Assembly (NCBI GenBank): GCA_944382715.1
Contig: CALWNC010000001.1
Location: forward strand, 54,872 to 118,871
From: an uncultured Clostridia bacterium
Lineage (GTDB): Bacteria > Bacillota > Clostridia > Christensenellales > UBA1242
Direction: 5' to 3'
DNA: 64,000 bases
Part shown: positions 7,873 through 16,399 of the stretch, in pieces
How positions within the stretch are numbered: position 1 is the first letter of the stretch
Layout: the number at the start of each line of letters is the position of its first letter
The notes under the pieces: model-generated
The model's database searches: none
The model's input: only the letters and a program-made list of their open reading frames with translations
Told to the model about the DNA's origin: nothing
Position numbers and translations under genes: made by a program

Positions 7873-8748
7873 CTAACTCCTAATGATCTTATTTGAAATT
7901 TGCTCTATCCTTTCTGCAATTATTTTAAGACTTTTTATTGATTTAACTAAATACTTTATTGATAGTACTAAGGCATAAAAATATTCTGATTCATTTGTTT
8001 TTATTGCGTATTCTAGTGTTGAAATTATTGCTATTAAATCTGTCCTTGAAATTGGAGTTCTTCTAAACTTACTGAGTGACCTAACTTGTTTCTTCATTTC
8101 TAGAACAGCAGAAAGCAAATTTTTCATATCTTTATTTTCTTCTTCTCTTTTCTTTGTGTCTTGTGATTTTTCCTCATCAGATCTGTTTTCTTCTTTAATC
8201 TCTATTTTCTCATCTGACGTTTCTTGAGCGTTTTTAATCTGCTTAGGCTGATCAATTTGCTCAGTTTCAATTTGAGATTGAGTATCTTGCAAATCATTTA
8301 ATTGTGCTATTTCTTCAGCTTCAGACTGACCATCAAAAAAGTTTTCATCTATCCCAAGCTCATCTGCTATTAAATTTCTAAATCTATATACAACTTCCTG
8401 TTTAAAAATTTCATACGCTGGGACATTTTCGTCAAAAGTAAAATAATGCTCTAATACTTTATTGATATCTAAATTATTATCATCAATATTATTTAACATA
8501 CAAAAAATAAAAGCAATTTGTTTTGAAGAATCTTGTGGAAATTCAATATAATTAGAAGTAGTGGCAGTTTGCCATTCTTCAATAAAATCAAAATTTACCA
8601 TACATTTTGCTATTAAATTATAAACATCTTCTGAATCTGCAATTGAATGCAAGAGATCAGAAATATAACTACCTGCAAAAACAAGCTTTGAGTTAAGCAA
8701 ATTATCGACAGCATTAAAAAATTTATATAATTCATCTTTATTAGACAT
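7873..8748 (-). CDS. hypothetical protein with charged central linker
   Basis: 291 residues, cytoplasmic. The first 140 residues form a helical domain (MSNKDELYKFFNAVDNLL...), followed by a low-complexity Gln/Glu/Lys linker at about 150-205 and a second helical segment (about 205-291) rich in Leu/Ile/Lys. No family recognised. It is the first gene of a two-gene unit reading away from the DUF4364 gene, sharing a 150-bp divergent promoter region. Confidence 0.65.
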   Translation of the reverse strand: MSNKDELYKFFNAVDNLLNSKLVFAGSYISDLLHSIADSEDVYNLIAKCMVNFDFIEEWQTATTSNYIEFPQDSSKQIAFIFCMLNNIDDNNLDINKVLEHYFTFDENVPAYEIFKQEVVYRFRNLIADELGIDENFFDGQSEAEEIAQLNDLQDTQSQIETEQIDQPKQIKNAQETSDEKIEIKEENRSDEEKSQDTKKREEENKDMKNLLSAVLEMKKQVRSLSKFRRTPISRTDLIAIISTLEYAIKTNESEYFYALVLSIKYLVKSIKSLKIIAERIEQISNKIIRS

Positions 8749-8850
8749 AATATCACCTAGTAATAATATATCAAACTAGTTAAAATAACTCAACAAAATT
8801 GATTATCTTTTATAAATTTTACCAAAATTCTACAAAATAGTACTATTTCA

Positions 8851-8879
8851 TTTATTTTTTCCATAACTTATGGTATAAT
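8851..8879 (+). promoter_or_regulatory. promoter of the DUF4364 gene
   Basis: A perfect -10 TATAAT at 8874-8879 lies 22 bases before the ATG, with a weak T-rich -35 (TTTATT at 8851). AGAAGGA follows as ribosome site. Confidence 0.5.
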
Positions 8880-8900
8880 CTTTTAGAAGGATATAATCTT

Positions 8901-9419
8901 ATGGATACAACTGTAAATAAACTCATATTACTTTATATATTTGAACAATTAGACATTGCGGCTACATCTGATACATTAAATGATATGTGTTGCAGTCAAA
9001 ACTCATGGCTTTCTTATATGACACTTGCCGAAATTTTGCCTGAACTTGTGGAGTCAGGTTTTTTAACTTATAGCGAAACCACTGGAACTAGATATTATAA
9101 AATCACCCAAGATGGTAGAAATTGCCTAGGATTTTTTTATTCTATGATACCATCATCGGTAAGAAATGACATTAGTACTTTTATTAGAGAAAACAGACAA
9201 TCATACAAGAGAAGTCAAGAATATTTTAAGGACTACAAGAAAAATAAAGATGGCTCATACACTCTACTTTTGAAAATTTCAGACCCAACTGAGGTTAAAC
9301 TTGAAATAAAGCTAAAAGTAGAAAATCATACTGAAGCCATCAATGCTTTTAATAAATGGGGAAACAGTGCAAGTAAAGTTTATGCTGAACTTTATAAAAT
9401 TTTAATTGAAGGAGAATAA
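8901..9419 (+). CDS. DUF4364 family protein (winged-helix regulator-like)
   Basis: 172 residues. It begins with DTTVNKLILLYIFEQLDI and contains LTYSETTGTRYYKITQDGRN, the typical winged-helix wing and strand of the DUF4364 family seen in Clostridia. The C-terminal half is an alpha/beta domain. Members are thought to act as transcription regulators, but their targets are not known. The gene has its own TATAAT promoter and is followed two bases later by the TSCPD gene, forming an operon; the pairing suggests a related role, which is inference. Confidence 0.8.
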   Translation: MDTTVNKLILLYIFEQLDIAATSDTLNDMCCSQNSWLSYMTLAEILPELVESGFLTYSETTGTRYYKITQDGRNCLGFFYSMIPSSVRNDISTFIRENRQSYKRSQEYFKDYKKNKDGSYTLLLKISDPTEVKLEIKLKVENHTEAINAFNKWGNSASKVYAELYKILIEGE

Positions 9420-9421
9420 AA

Positions 9422-9667
9422 ATGGAAACCTATCAAACAACTGGCGTATGTTCAAGAATAATTGAATTTGATGTGGAAAATAATAAGATTAAGAGTGTAA
9501 AATTTAATGGCGGTTGCAGAGGAAATACAACGGGAGTATCTAAACTATGCGTTGGAAGGGACATTGATGAAATTATTAACTTACTTGAAGGAATTGAGTG
9601 CAGAAACGGAACTTCTTGTCCTGACCAATTTGCAAAGGCACTCAAAGAATACAAACAAACTCATTAG
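9422..9667 (+). CDS. TSCPD domain-containing protein
   Basis: 81 residues; the whole protein is one TSCPD domain (TIGR03905 type), with the signature VKFNGGCRGNTTGVSKLC in the middle and GTSCPDQFAKAL near the end. The cysteines in GGC, KLC, EC and TSCPD are typical and may bind metal. The same domain is found at the end of class II ribonucleotide reductases, but the free-standing protein has no settled function. GGAGAATAAAA lies before the ATG, two bases after the DUF4364 stop. Confidence 0.88.
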   Translation: METYQTTGVCSRIIEFDVENNKIKSVKFNGGCRGNTTGVSKLCVGRDIDEIINLLEGIECRNGTSCPDQFAKALKEYKQTH

Positions 9668-9718
9668 TATAACATTACTCTTAGTATAACATTAATAATA
9701 TTTTTTAATTAAATAAAT

Positions 9719-9755
9719 AATAAAAAAGCAAAGTATAAAACTTTGCTTTTTTATT
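9719..9755. terminator. bidirectional terminator
   Basis: A perfect 15-bp stem (aataaaaaagcaaag and its complement) around a 7-base loop, with A- and T-runs on both sides, between two converging genes. Confidence 0.85.
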
Positions 9756-11286
9756 ATTCTTCAACGACTCCAATAAATGTTGCATATTCATCAGAATCAT
9801 TTTCAATTGCTAAGTCTATTCTTGAAAGATAAATGTTGTCTGTTTCTTTGCTATCTTTTACTTCTTTTGCAAAGATGTATAGATAGTTGCCAATTGTTTC
9901 TGGCACTAAATAACCAGATGGAGCAGAAACACTAGATTTTGATAATTTTACAGGATCATTAAATTTAGAAATCTCACCCGCTCTCATAATTTCAATTTTA
10001 TATACTGTATTTGTATCAACATAAATTAAATAGGTAACTTCTTCTGTTTGAGGCTCTACTTCCTCTTCTCCATCACTACTTTCACTGTCATTATTTTCGT
10101 CACCACTTGTTTCAATCTCCTCATTTAGTGTTACAAGTCCCACAAATGAGAGATTTGTAGTTGTACTACTTGAAGAAGATGAACTTGAAGTTGTTAAAGT
10201 AATTGTGTTAATTACAGTACCCTTAACATCTTGGGCATTATTGCTATCTGCCATAAATACAATTATTTCATTTGTTTCATCATCAAAGCATACAGAACTA
10301 ATTGTACCATCACTATTTTCCATAAAAACTACATTTTCATAAGTAGAATAAGATACAACATTTGTAAATGTAAGTTTTTCTGTAACAGAATTAGTAATTA
10401 CATCATAATAAACAACATCTTCATTGGCACTGATTGATTTTGCTGAATATAAAAGTTTACCATTTCTGATGCTTAGTAGTGAAACTGATTTCTTATCATT
10501 TGAAATACAAACGCTATTATTTGTAACAGGTGATGTTTTATAGGTATAATTCCCCTGTTGAGGATATTCATAAGTATCAGGTGACTTTGTATAGAATACA
10601 AAATTATTAGCATCTACACTAGCACCTTCAGTTACGCAGTTTCCATAATTTTCACTAAGCACACAAGATGTAACATCTTCAATAATGTAATTTTCAGTTA
10701 CTTCTGTATTAATTTTTAAGCTAGTAATTGTAGCATTTGAACTCTCATAGACAACCAAGTTTAAATCAGATCCAACAATATAGTAAGCATATGCAATTGA
10801 TTCATTTGATGAGTTCAATTTTGTAGTATATAGTACATATGACTTTTTATTTACTAAATCATATCTCATAAATACGGTTTGATAATTTAACTTGCTATCT
10901 TGATAGTTTACTTCATCATTTGGAGTTGCATAGTAAAGAAAATCTCCGAATATGCATATTGAACCATTACTATAACCGACCAAATTATCTACAACTCTTT
11001 CATAGGTATTTTCATCAATAGAACCATCATCAGATATTTTTACTCTATAAACTGCAGACCTAGTATTATTTTTTGCACTAGTGCCATCGTTTGATTTGGT
11101 ACCATTAATAAAATATAAATAACCATCATAAACGAGAGTCATGCCACCATTGGTTAACTCACCATTATAAGTTGTTTTTGAATAGTCAGTACCTGTATCA
11201 GAAATTGGAGTTTTGCAAGCTGTTAAGTTAAATAGAACAACAAACATAATGGCAAAACATAAACAACCTTTAAAAAATTTTTTCAT
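9754..11286 (-). CDS. predicted lipoprotein, beta-propeller-like
   Basis: 510 residues. The N-terminus MKKFFKGCLCFAIMFVVLFNLTAC is a lipoprotein signal with lipobox LTAC. The rest is Ser/Thr/Asn-rich and shows repeated blocks of the kind LVYDGYLYFINGT, ICIFGDFLYYATPN, KLLYSAKS and NYLYIFAKE, which resemble DUF5050-like propeller blades. A serine run and an acidic stretch (DENNDSESSDGEEEVEPQ) at about 385-415 form a linker. It would face the outside of the cell membrane. Ligand unknown. It is monocistronic, with a terminator shared with the converging TSCPD gene. Confidence 0.75.
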   Translation of the reverse strand: MKKFFKGCLCFAIMFVVLFNLTACKTPISDTGTDYSKTTYNGELTNGGMTLVYDGYLYFINGTKSNDGTSAKNNTRSAVYRVKISDDGSIDENTYERVVDNLVGYSNGSICIFGDFLYYATPNDEVNYQDSKLNYQTVFMRYDLVNKKSYVLYTTKLNSSNESIAYAYYIVGSDLNLVVYESSNATITSLKINTEVTENYIIEDVTSCVLSENYGNCVTEGASVDANNFVFYTKSPDTYEYPQQGNYTYKTSPVTNNSVCISNDKKSVSLLSIRNGKLLYSAKSISANEDVVYYDVITNSVTEKLTFTNVVSYSTYENVVFMENSDGTISSVCFDDETNEIIVFMADSNNAQDVKGTVINTITLTTSSSSSSSSTTTNLSFVGLVTLNEEIETSGDENNDSESSDGEEEVEPQTEEVTYLIYVDTNTVYKIEIMRAGEISKFNDPVKLSKSSVSAPSGYLVPETIGNYLYIFAKEVKDSKETDNIYLSRIDLAIENDSDEYATFIGVVEE

Positions 11287-11449
11287 ATTTATCTACCTTT
11301 ATTATTTTTATAAGCGAACAATGATAATATTACTTAAGATAAAGATAATATTTTAACTTAGGCAATACAATCTATTATCACATAGTATATATTATAATTG
11401 CTTTAAAATCTTTGTCAAGATTTTACAAGCCAATATGGCTATTTTTTAA

Positions 11450-12247
11450 TTATTTCAACTTATCATAAAATAATTCAAATAGCAATTTAAAATCGTCAAT
11501 AGAGAGTTCTTCTGCACGCACCATTGGGCTAAATCCCTTTTGAATTAGAAGTTTTTCAATTTCATTTTTATTCATAATGTTTGATTCAAGATTTGCAGAA
11601 AGTTTTTTTCTTCTCATAGAAAAGCACTTTTTTATAAAATTAATAAATAATTCGTAGTCGCTTATCTTGTATCTTTCTTTTCTTTCAATATGAATAACCG
11701 CAGAGTCTACATTTGGAATTGGGTAAAACATTTCTCTGGAAACTCTCATTACTTTTTTTGGAACTCCAAAGATTTGGCATATTATTGATAACACCCCATA
11801 CTCTTTTGATTTAGGCACTGCAACAATTCTATCTGCAACCTCTTCTTGAACCATAACAGTAAGTGATTTCATATTGCTATTTTTTAAAAATCTCGTAATA
11901 ATTGGAGATGTAATGTAATAAGGCAAGTTTGCCACTAATAAAAAATCACCACTCACAATTTTGTTTAGTTTTTCATCGGGAAAATTCATAATGTCTTCAA
12001 AAATAAATTCAACATTACTTCCCATAAATTTTGTTTCCAAATATCCAAAAAGATCTTTGTCAATTTCAAAAGATATAACACGTTTTGCAAACTTTGAAAG
12101 TATTTCAGTAAGTGCTCCCTTACCTGCTCCAATTTCTACAACTACGCTATCTTTTGAAATTAATGCGTTTTCAGCGATTTGTGTGAGTAAGGTTTCATCT
12201 GTTAAAAAATTCTGTCCAAATTTTTTTTTATAATCAAAATCTCTCAT
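11450..12247 (-). CDS. rsmA: 16S rRNA (adenine(1518)-N6/adenine(1519)-N6)-dimethyltransferase
   Basis: 265 residues, the family's usual length. It begins RDFDYKKKFGQNFLTDETLL, typical of KsgA/RsmA, followed by the SAM-binding motif VEIGAGKGALTEIL (about 37-50) and the catalytic motif NLPYYIT (about 107). It dimethylates two adenines near the 3' end of 16S rRNA during 30S assembly. It lies downstream of tatD; in Bacillus the order is tatD-yabE-rnmV-ksgA, so the two intervening genes are absent here. Confidence 0.95.
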   Translation of the reverse strand: MRDFDYKKKFGQNFLTDETLLTQIAENALISKDSVVVEIGAGKGALTEILSKFAKRVISFEIDKDLFGYLETKFMGSNVEFIFEDIMNFPDEKLNKIVSGDFLLVANLPYYITSPIITRFLKNSNMKSLTVMVQEEVADRIVAVPKSKEYGVLSIICQIFGVPKKVMRVSREMFYPIPNVDSAVIHIERKERYKISDYELFINFIKKCFSMRRKKLSANLESNIMNKNEIEKLLIQKGFSPMVRAEELSIDDFKLLFELFYDKLK

Positions 12248-12266
12248 AAAATCTCCAATTTTTTAT

Positions 12267-13025
12267 TTATTTCATTTTAAAATAGAATGTTTTTGCGTTT
12301 TTTGAAGTTATTTTTTCTAACTCAGTTGGATTAATTCCAAGTTCTATAGCTATCTTATCAATTACATATCTAACATTTTTAGGTTCATTTTTTGTGCCAC
12401 GAACAGGTTCAGGTGCAAGGTATGGAGAATCGGTTTCAACTAAAATTCTATCAAGTGGAATATCTTTAAGAAAACTCCTATCACTTTTTTTATATGTAAT
12501 ATTACCTGAAAAACTTAAATAAAGCCCTAAATCTAAAAATTTTTTATAATAAGATGCACCTTCGCTATAACAATGCATTAACCCAGAGTGATTGATTAAA
12601 TGTTTATTATTGCTTAAAACTTGATAAAGTTCTTCTCCTGCTCCCCTACAATGCAGACAAAATGGTAGTCCAAGTTCATCGGCAATTTTAAGTTGCCTTA
12701 CAAGCAAATCAATTTGTGCATCTTTATCAAATCCAACGCTATGAAAATCTAAACCAATTTCCCCAATGGCAACAACTTTCTCATCTCTTGCAAGATTTTT
12801 TATTTCTTCCAAATCTCTTTCTGTTATGCTTCCTGCAAATTCTGGATATATACCGACTGTTGCGTATACATTTTTATTATTTCTTGCTATTTCTATATTT
12901 TTCCTAGAGTCTTCTACATTTGTTCCAATAGTTACAATCCTTTCAAGATTGTCTTTTTCCATATTATATATTATGTCTTTTCCATCTAACTCAAACATAT
13001 AAAGATGTGCATGTGTATCAATCAT
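12267..13025 (-). CDS. tatD: TatD family deoxyribonuclease
   Basis: 252 residues. Metal ligands of the amidohydrolase-type barrel are visible: DTHAHL at 3-8, GEIGLDFH at about 87, FCLHCRGAGEE at about 120, LMHCYSEGA at about 147 and VETDSPYLAPEPVRG at about 198. TatD enzymes are metal-dependent 3'-5' exonucleases linked to DNA repair and turnover. It lies 19 bases upstream of rsmA, in one operon, and diverges from spmA with only 40 bp between the two starts. Confidence 0.93.
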   Translation of the reverse strand: MIDTHAHLYMFELDGKDIIYNMEKDNLERIVTIGTNVEDSRKNIEIARNNKNVYATVGIYPEFAGSITERDLEEIKNLARDEKVVAIGEIGLDFHSVGFDKDAQIDLLVRQLKIADELGLPFCLHCRGAGEELYQVLSNNKHLINHSGLMHCYSEGASYYKKFLDLGLYLSFSGNITYKKSDRSFLKDIPLDRILVETDSPYLAPEPVRGTKNEPKNVRYVIDKIAIELGINPTELEKITSKNAKTFYFKMK

Positions 13026-13052
13026 AAAACCTCATATTTTTTTATTTCAAAT

Positions 13053-13068
13053 CATAGTATTTACTATG
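13053..13068. promoter_or_regulatory. palindrome covering the spmA start codon
   Basis: CATAGTA-TT-TACTATG is a perfect 7-bp inverted repeat whose last three bases are the spmA ATG. It could be an operator or a small hairpin at the start codon. No Shine-Dalgarno precedes this ATG. Confidence 0.35.
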
Positions 13069-13656
13069 AATAAAATTTGGATTTTCCTATTTATAATAAG
13101 TATTATTTCCCTTTGCATGTTTGACCCAAGCAAAGTTTTAACTGGTATGATTTCAGCTGCAAATAATGCAGTAACTCTTTCCTTGTCACTGTGTGCAATT
13201 TACGCAGTTTGGCTGGGTATTTTCGCCATTTTAGAAAAAAGTGGAATCTCTAAAAAGGTTTCCAAATTCCTATCTCCCATTATAAACAAATTATTTGGAA
13301 AAAACAATCTTTCAGAGGAAAGTAAACAATATGTTTCTATGAATATTTCGGCAAACTTGCTTGGAATGAGTGGTGCAGCTACTCCTCTTGGAATTAAGGC
13401 AATTGAATCAATGCAAAAAGATAATAAAAACAAATCGACTGTTACATTTCCAATGATTATGCTAATTGCAATAAGTTGTTCAAGTGTGCAACTTTTACCC
13501 ACTTCAATTATTGGAATGCTTTCAAATGCTGGCAGTTCAAATCCAACAGCCATAGTTATTCCATCAATTGTAAGCTCAATTATCTCTACATCAATTTCGA
13601 TTTTATTAGTCTATATATTTCATTTTATTTTTGATAGAAAAAAGAAGAAGGATTAA
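13066..13656 (+). CDS. spmA: spore maturation protein A
   Basis: 196 residues with membrane helices and a nucleoside-recognition (GATE) domain. The segment ISANLLGMSGAATPLGIKAI (about 103-122) is the family hallmark. In Bacillus SpmA and SpmB are needed for spore-core dehydration. It is followed by spmB after two bases. No clear ribosome site precedes the ATG, and the start codon lies in a palindrome. Its presence indicates a sporulating ancestry. Confidence 0.92.
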   Translation: MNKIWIFLFIISIISLCMFDPSKVLTGMISAANNAVTLSLSLCAIYAVWLGIFAILEKSGISKKVSKFLSPIINKLFGKNNLSEESKQYVSMNISANLLGMSGAATPLGIKAIESMQKDNKNKSTVTFPMIMLIAISCSSVQLLPTSIIGMLSNAGSSNPTAIVIPSIVSSIISTSISILLVYIFHFIFDRKKKKD

Positions 13657-13658
13657 TT

Positions 13659-14165
13659 ATGACCAATTTTATTATCCCAATTTTTATTATATTTGTTTTG
13701 GTTTATAGTTTATTTAAACGAATAAATGCCTATGATTGTTTTATTTCTGGTGCAAGAAGTGCAGTTGATTTATGCATAAATACATTTCCTTACTTAGTAG
13801 CAATATTTATGGTTGTAGAACTTCTTAGTATCAGTGGCATTTCTGCATATCTAACAAACTTATTTAAACCTTTTTTTAATTTTCTTGGTATACCATCTGA
13901 GCTTATTGAATTTTTAATCTTAAGACCATTTACGGGTTCAGGCTCCATCGCCATGCTATCTAATTTATTTTCACTCTATGGTCCAGATAGTTATATTTCA
14001 AAATGTGCAAGTGTAATTATGAGTTGCTCAGAAACAACATTTTATGTAGTGGCTGTTTATTTTTCAACAACGAAAATAAAAAAACTCAGATATATTATTC
14101 CACTCTGTCTGCTAAGTGCATTTATTGGTGCAATTATAGCCTGTGGAATGTGCAAAATCTTATAA
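13659..14165 (+). CDS. spmB: spore maturation protein B
   Basis: 168 residues, mostly membrane helices, with the family segment DCFISGARSAVDLCINTFPYL near the N-terminus, LRPFTGSGSIAMLSNLF (about 91-107) and a C-terminal helix IPLCLLSAFIGAIIACGMC. It is the partner of SpmA in spore-core dehydration; the two genes form one operon. No hairpin terminator could be made out in the 110 AT-rich bases after it. Confidence 0.92.
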   Translation: MTNFIIPIFIIFVLVYSLFKRINAYDCFISGARSAVDLCINTFPYLVAIFMVVELLSISGISAYLTNLFKPFFNFLGIPSELIEFLILRPFTGSGSIAMLSNLFSLYGPDSYISKCASVIMSCSETTFYVVAVYFSTTKIKKLRYIIPLCLLSAFIGAIIACGMCKIL

Positions 14166-14275
14166 TTAAAATTTATTTTATTAATATATTATATCAAATT
14201 AATTTAAAACAAAATTTAACTAAGCCTTTATAAACTAATAATATTATGAACAATTTACAATAAAATTTAATCGTC

Positions 14276-15028
14276 TTACGAATTTGGCTTTCTACCATAA
14301 ATATCTTTTAATTCATCTGTTTCAGAGCCATCCTCATTATTCAAAACTAATGGTGGTAAAATCTTTACTCCACCTTTAGCACCCTTTTTTGCTTCCAATA
14401 AGACTAAGTTTGGTTCTTTACTCTGTTTTGGATAAACAATTCTTATAACCTTTGGTTCTAATTTATTTTTTCTAAGTTCAAATATTAAATCAACCAATCT
14501 GTCTGCACGGTACACAATATATAACCTGCCTCCAAATTTTAAAAGTTTGCTAACAGAAATCGCAATTTGTGATAAATTTATTGAAATTTCGTGTGTAGAC
14601 ATGGCAATTTGGGAATTATTTGAAGTTTTACCAACTGGATTATATGGGGGATTAATTGTAATAACATCTATCGTTTCACACCCAAGAGTCTGTGGTGTAT
14701 TAATCAAATTCTGATTTAAAACTTCTATTGATAGTTTATTATACATAATAGATCTTTTAGCCATATCAGCTATATCACTTTGAATTTCTACAGCTATACT
14801 TTCTGCCGGCTTATTTTTATAACTAACTAAAATTGCAACTATACCACTTCCTGAGCACAAGTCAACATACCTTTCATTTCTCTTAACTTTAGCAAAGTTT
14901 GCAAGCAAAACAGAGTCGGTTGAAAACTTATACCCACTCTGTTTTTGAATAATCATTAAGTTGTCTAATTCTAAATCATCAAGAGTTTCATCTTGACCAA
15001 TAAAATTACTCTTCACTTGATGGTGCAC
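14276..15028 (-). CDS. trmN6: tRNA1(Val) (adenine(37)-N6)-methyltransferase-like protein
   Basis: 250 residues, GTG start inside the end of the ferredoxin gene (23-base overlap); another GTG lies 12 bases further in. The segment ETLDDLELDNLMIIQKQSGY with FSTDSVLLANF is typical of the YabB/TrmN6 family. The SAM motif VDLCSGSGIVAILV and the amino-methyltransferase motif INPPYNPVG are present. It modifies A37 of a tRNA in characterised relatives. It belongs to the holB-ricT unit as in Bacillus (holB-yaaT-yabA-yabB). Confidence 0.88.
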   Translation of the reverse strand: MHHQVKSNFIGQDETLDDLELDNLMIIQKQSGYKFSTDSVLLANFAKVKRNERYVDLCSGSGIVAILVSYKNKPAESIAVEIQSDIADMAKRSIMYNKLSIEVLNQNLINTPQTLGCETIDVITINPPYNPVGKTSNNSQIAMSTHEISINLSQIAISVSKLLKFGGRLYIVYRADRLVDLIFELRKNKLEPKVIRIVYPKQSKEPNLVLLEAKKGAKGGVKILPPLVLNNEDGSETDELKDIYGRKPNS

Positions 15029-15185
15029 CTACAGGACAAACTGCATAACAAGTCCCACACGAAATGCATTTTTCCTTATCAATAACCATTTTTCCATCTT
15101 CAGAAGCAGAAATAGCTGCTACAGGGCATGCACCAACACAAGCTCCACAACCAATACAAACATTTTTATCAATTACATATGCCAT
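15006..15185 (-). CDS. 2[4Fe-4S] ferredoxin
   Basis: A 59-residue gene. It begins MAYVIDKNVCIGC and has two CxxCxxCxxxCP clusters: Cys10-13-16-20 (CIGCGACVGACP) and Cys40-43-46-50 (CISCGTCYAVCP), with pseudo-twofold symmetry. A good ribosome site (AGGAGATAAAGT) precedes the ATG. It carries electrons, most likely with partners such as the pyruvate:ferredoxin oxidoreductase encoded at 29-32.5 kb. Its end overlaps the start of trmN6, and it replaces yabA in the usual holB-ricT-yabA-trmN6 order. Confidence 0.95.
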   Translation of the reverse strand: MAYVIDKNVCIGCGACVGACPVAAISASEDGKMVIDKEKCISCGTCYAVCPVGAPSSEE

Positions 15186-15259
15186 ACTTTATCTCCTAAA
15201 AAAATCTACTATTATTATACAACAAAAGACAAAAATATCAAGCAAGTTTTATAATTTAG

Positions 15260-16399
15260 TTAATTTTTTTTATTAAATTTACTGTTATGATAATTTCTAG
15301 AATGATTATTTCTTTGTTCTGTTACTTTTTTCCCAGAATTTTTGCCATTACTTTTTGAGTCAGATGAATATTTGTTTTTATCTTGCTGTATACTAGAAGC
15401 ATCTTTATTAGACATTTTTTCATCTACATTATCTGCTAGTTTATTTTCTTCTTGAATTGTTTCAACTTCAGATACAATTTTTTCATCAAATATTTCAGTA
15501 AAATTACCATTTTCCACTATATTTTCAGTAACTTTTACTGAAATTTGCGATTTTTGCTCAATTTCATTAGTCTCTTCTTTTTGATTTTTTTCTTCTTGCT
15601 CTTTTAGTTCTTCAATAGAAAAATCTTCAACTACAAATGTATCACCATCTGCCTTTCTTTTAACTGCAACTCTTTCTCTTAAAATATCATTAAATACAAC
15701 CACACCAAAGCCATTAGGCGTTTTTATTTCGTTTCCAACTTTCGGCATTTTTTGTATTTGTTCTTCATATAGAGGCGTTTCATATGCAAGGCAACACATT
15801 AATCTGCCACAAATTCCATTTATTTTGGAAGGTGCAAGAGATAGACCTTGAATTTTTGCCATTTTTACTGTAACGTGCTCAAATTCATTTAAAAATCTTG
15901 CACAACAACAAGGTTGACCACATTGACCAACAGCACCACAGAGTTTAACCTCATCTCTTTGCCCTATTTGTTTAAGCTCAATTCTTGCCTTTAACATTGA
16001 TGCAAGTTCTTTTAATAGTTGCCTAAAATCAACACGCTCTTCACTTGAAAAAATGATAAGTATCTTTGTCCCATCTAAGCTATACTCTGCGCTGATAAAT
16101 TTCATCATTAATCCTAGCGCGAGTGATTTTTTCTTAATCTCTGGAAGATAATTTTTTGCTTTTGCCTTTAACTGTTCATATTTTTGCAAATCACTTTCTG
16201 TTGCTTTTCTCAGCAATCCATTCATTTCTGTTGCCTTTTCATCTTCAACCATCATTCCAAGTTTTGAGACTGTTGCAACTGTTTGAAAATCATCAAAATC
16301 AACTACTACTTTATCACCAAGTTTTAAATTGTCTATATTCTCAAGAAAATAATAGAGTGCTTTCTCCTTATCTCTTCTTAGCCCAACAATCTTCTGCAT
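15260..16399 (-). CDS. ricT: PSP1-domain protein RicT (YaaT) with a long disordered tail
   Basis: 379 residues. Residues 1-265 are the PSP1 domain, with the cysteine-rich hallmarks KLCGAVGQCGQPCCCARFL (about 151-169) and GICGRLMCCLAYE (about 194). In Bacillus RicT works with RicA and RicF as an Fe-S-containing complex that affects RNase Y processing, sporulation and biofilm. Residues about 270-379 are a Glu/Lys/Asn-rich low-complexity tail that seems long for the family. It overlaps the end of holB by 22 bases, as in the conserved holB-yaaT order. Confidence 0.9.
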   Translation of the reverse strand: MQKIVGLRRDKEKALYYFLENIDNLKLGDKVVVDFDDFQTVATVSKLGMMVEDEKATEMNGLLRKATESDLQKYEQLKAKAKNYLPEIKKKSLALGLMMKFISAEYSLDGTKILIIFSSEERVDFRQLLKELASMLKARIELKQIGQRDEVKLCGAVGQCGQPCCCARFLNEFEHVTVKMAKIQGLSLAPSKINGICGRLMCCLAYETPLYEEQIQKMPKVGNEIKTPNGFGVVVFNDILRERVAVKRKADGDTFVVEDFSIEELKEQEEKNQKEETNEIEQKSQISVKVTENIVENGNFTEIFDEKIVSEVETIQEENKLADNVDEKMSNKDASSIQQDKNKYSSDSKSNGKNSGKKVTEQRNNHSRNYHNSKFNKKN

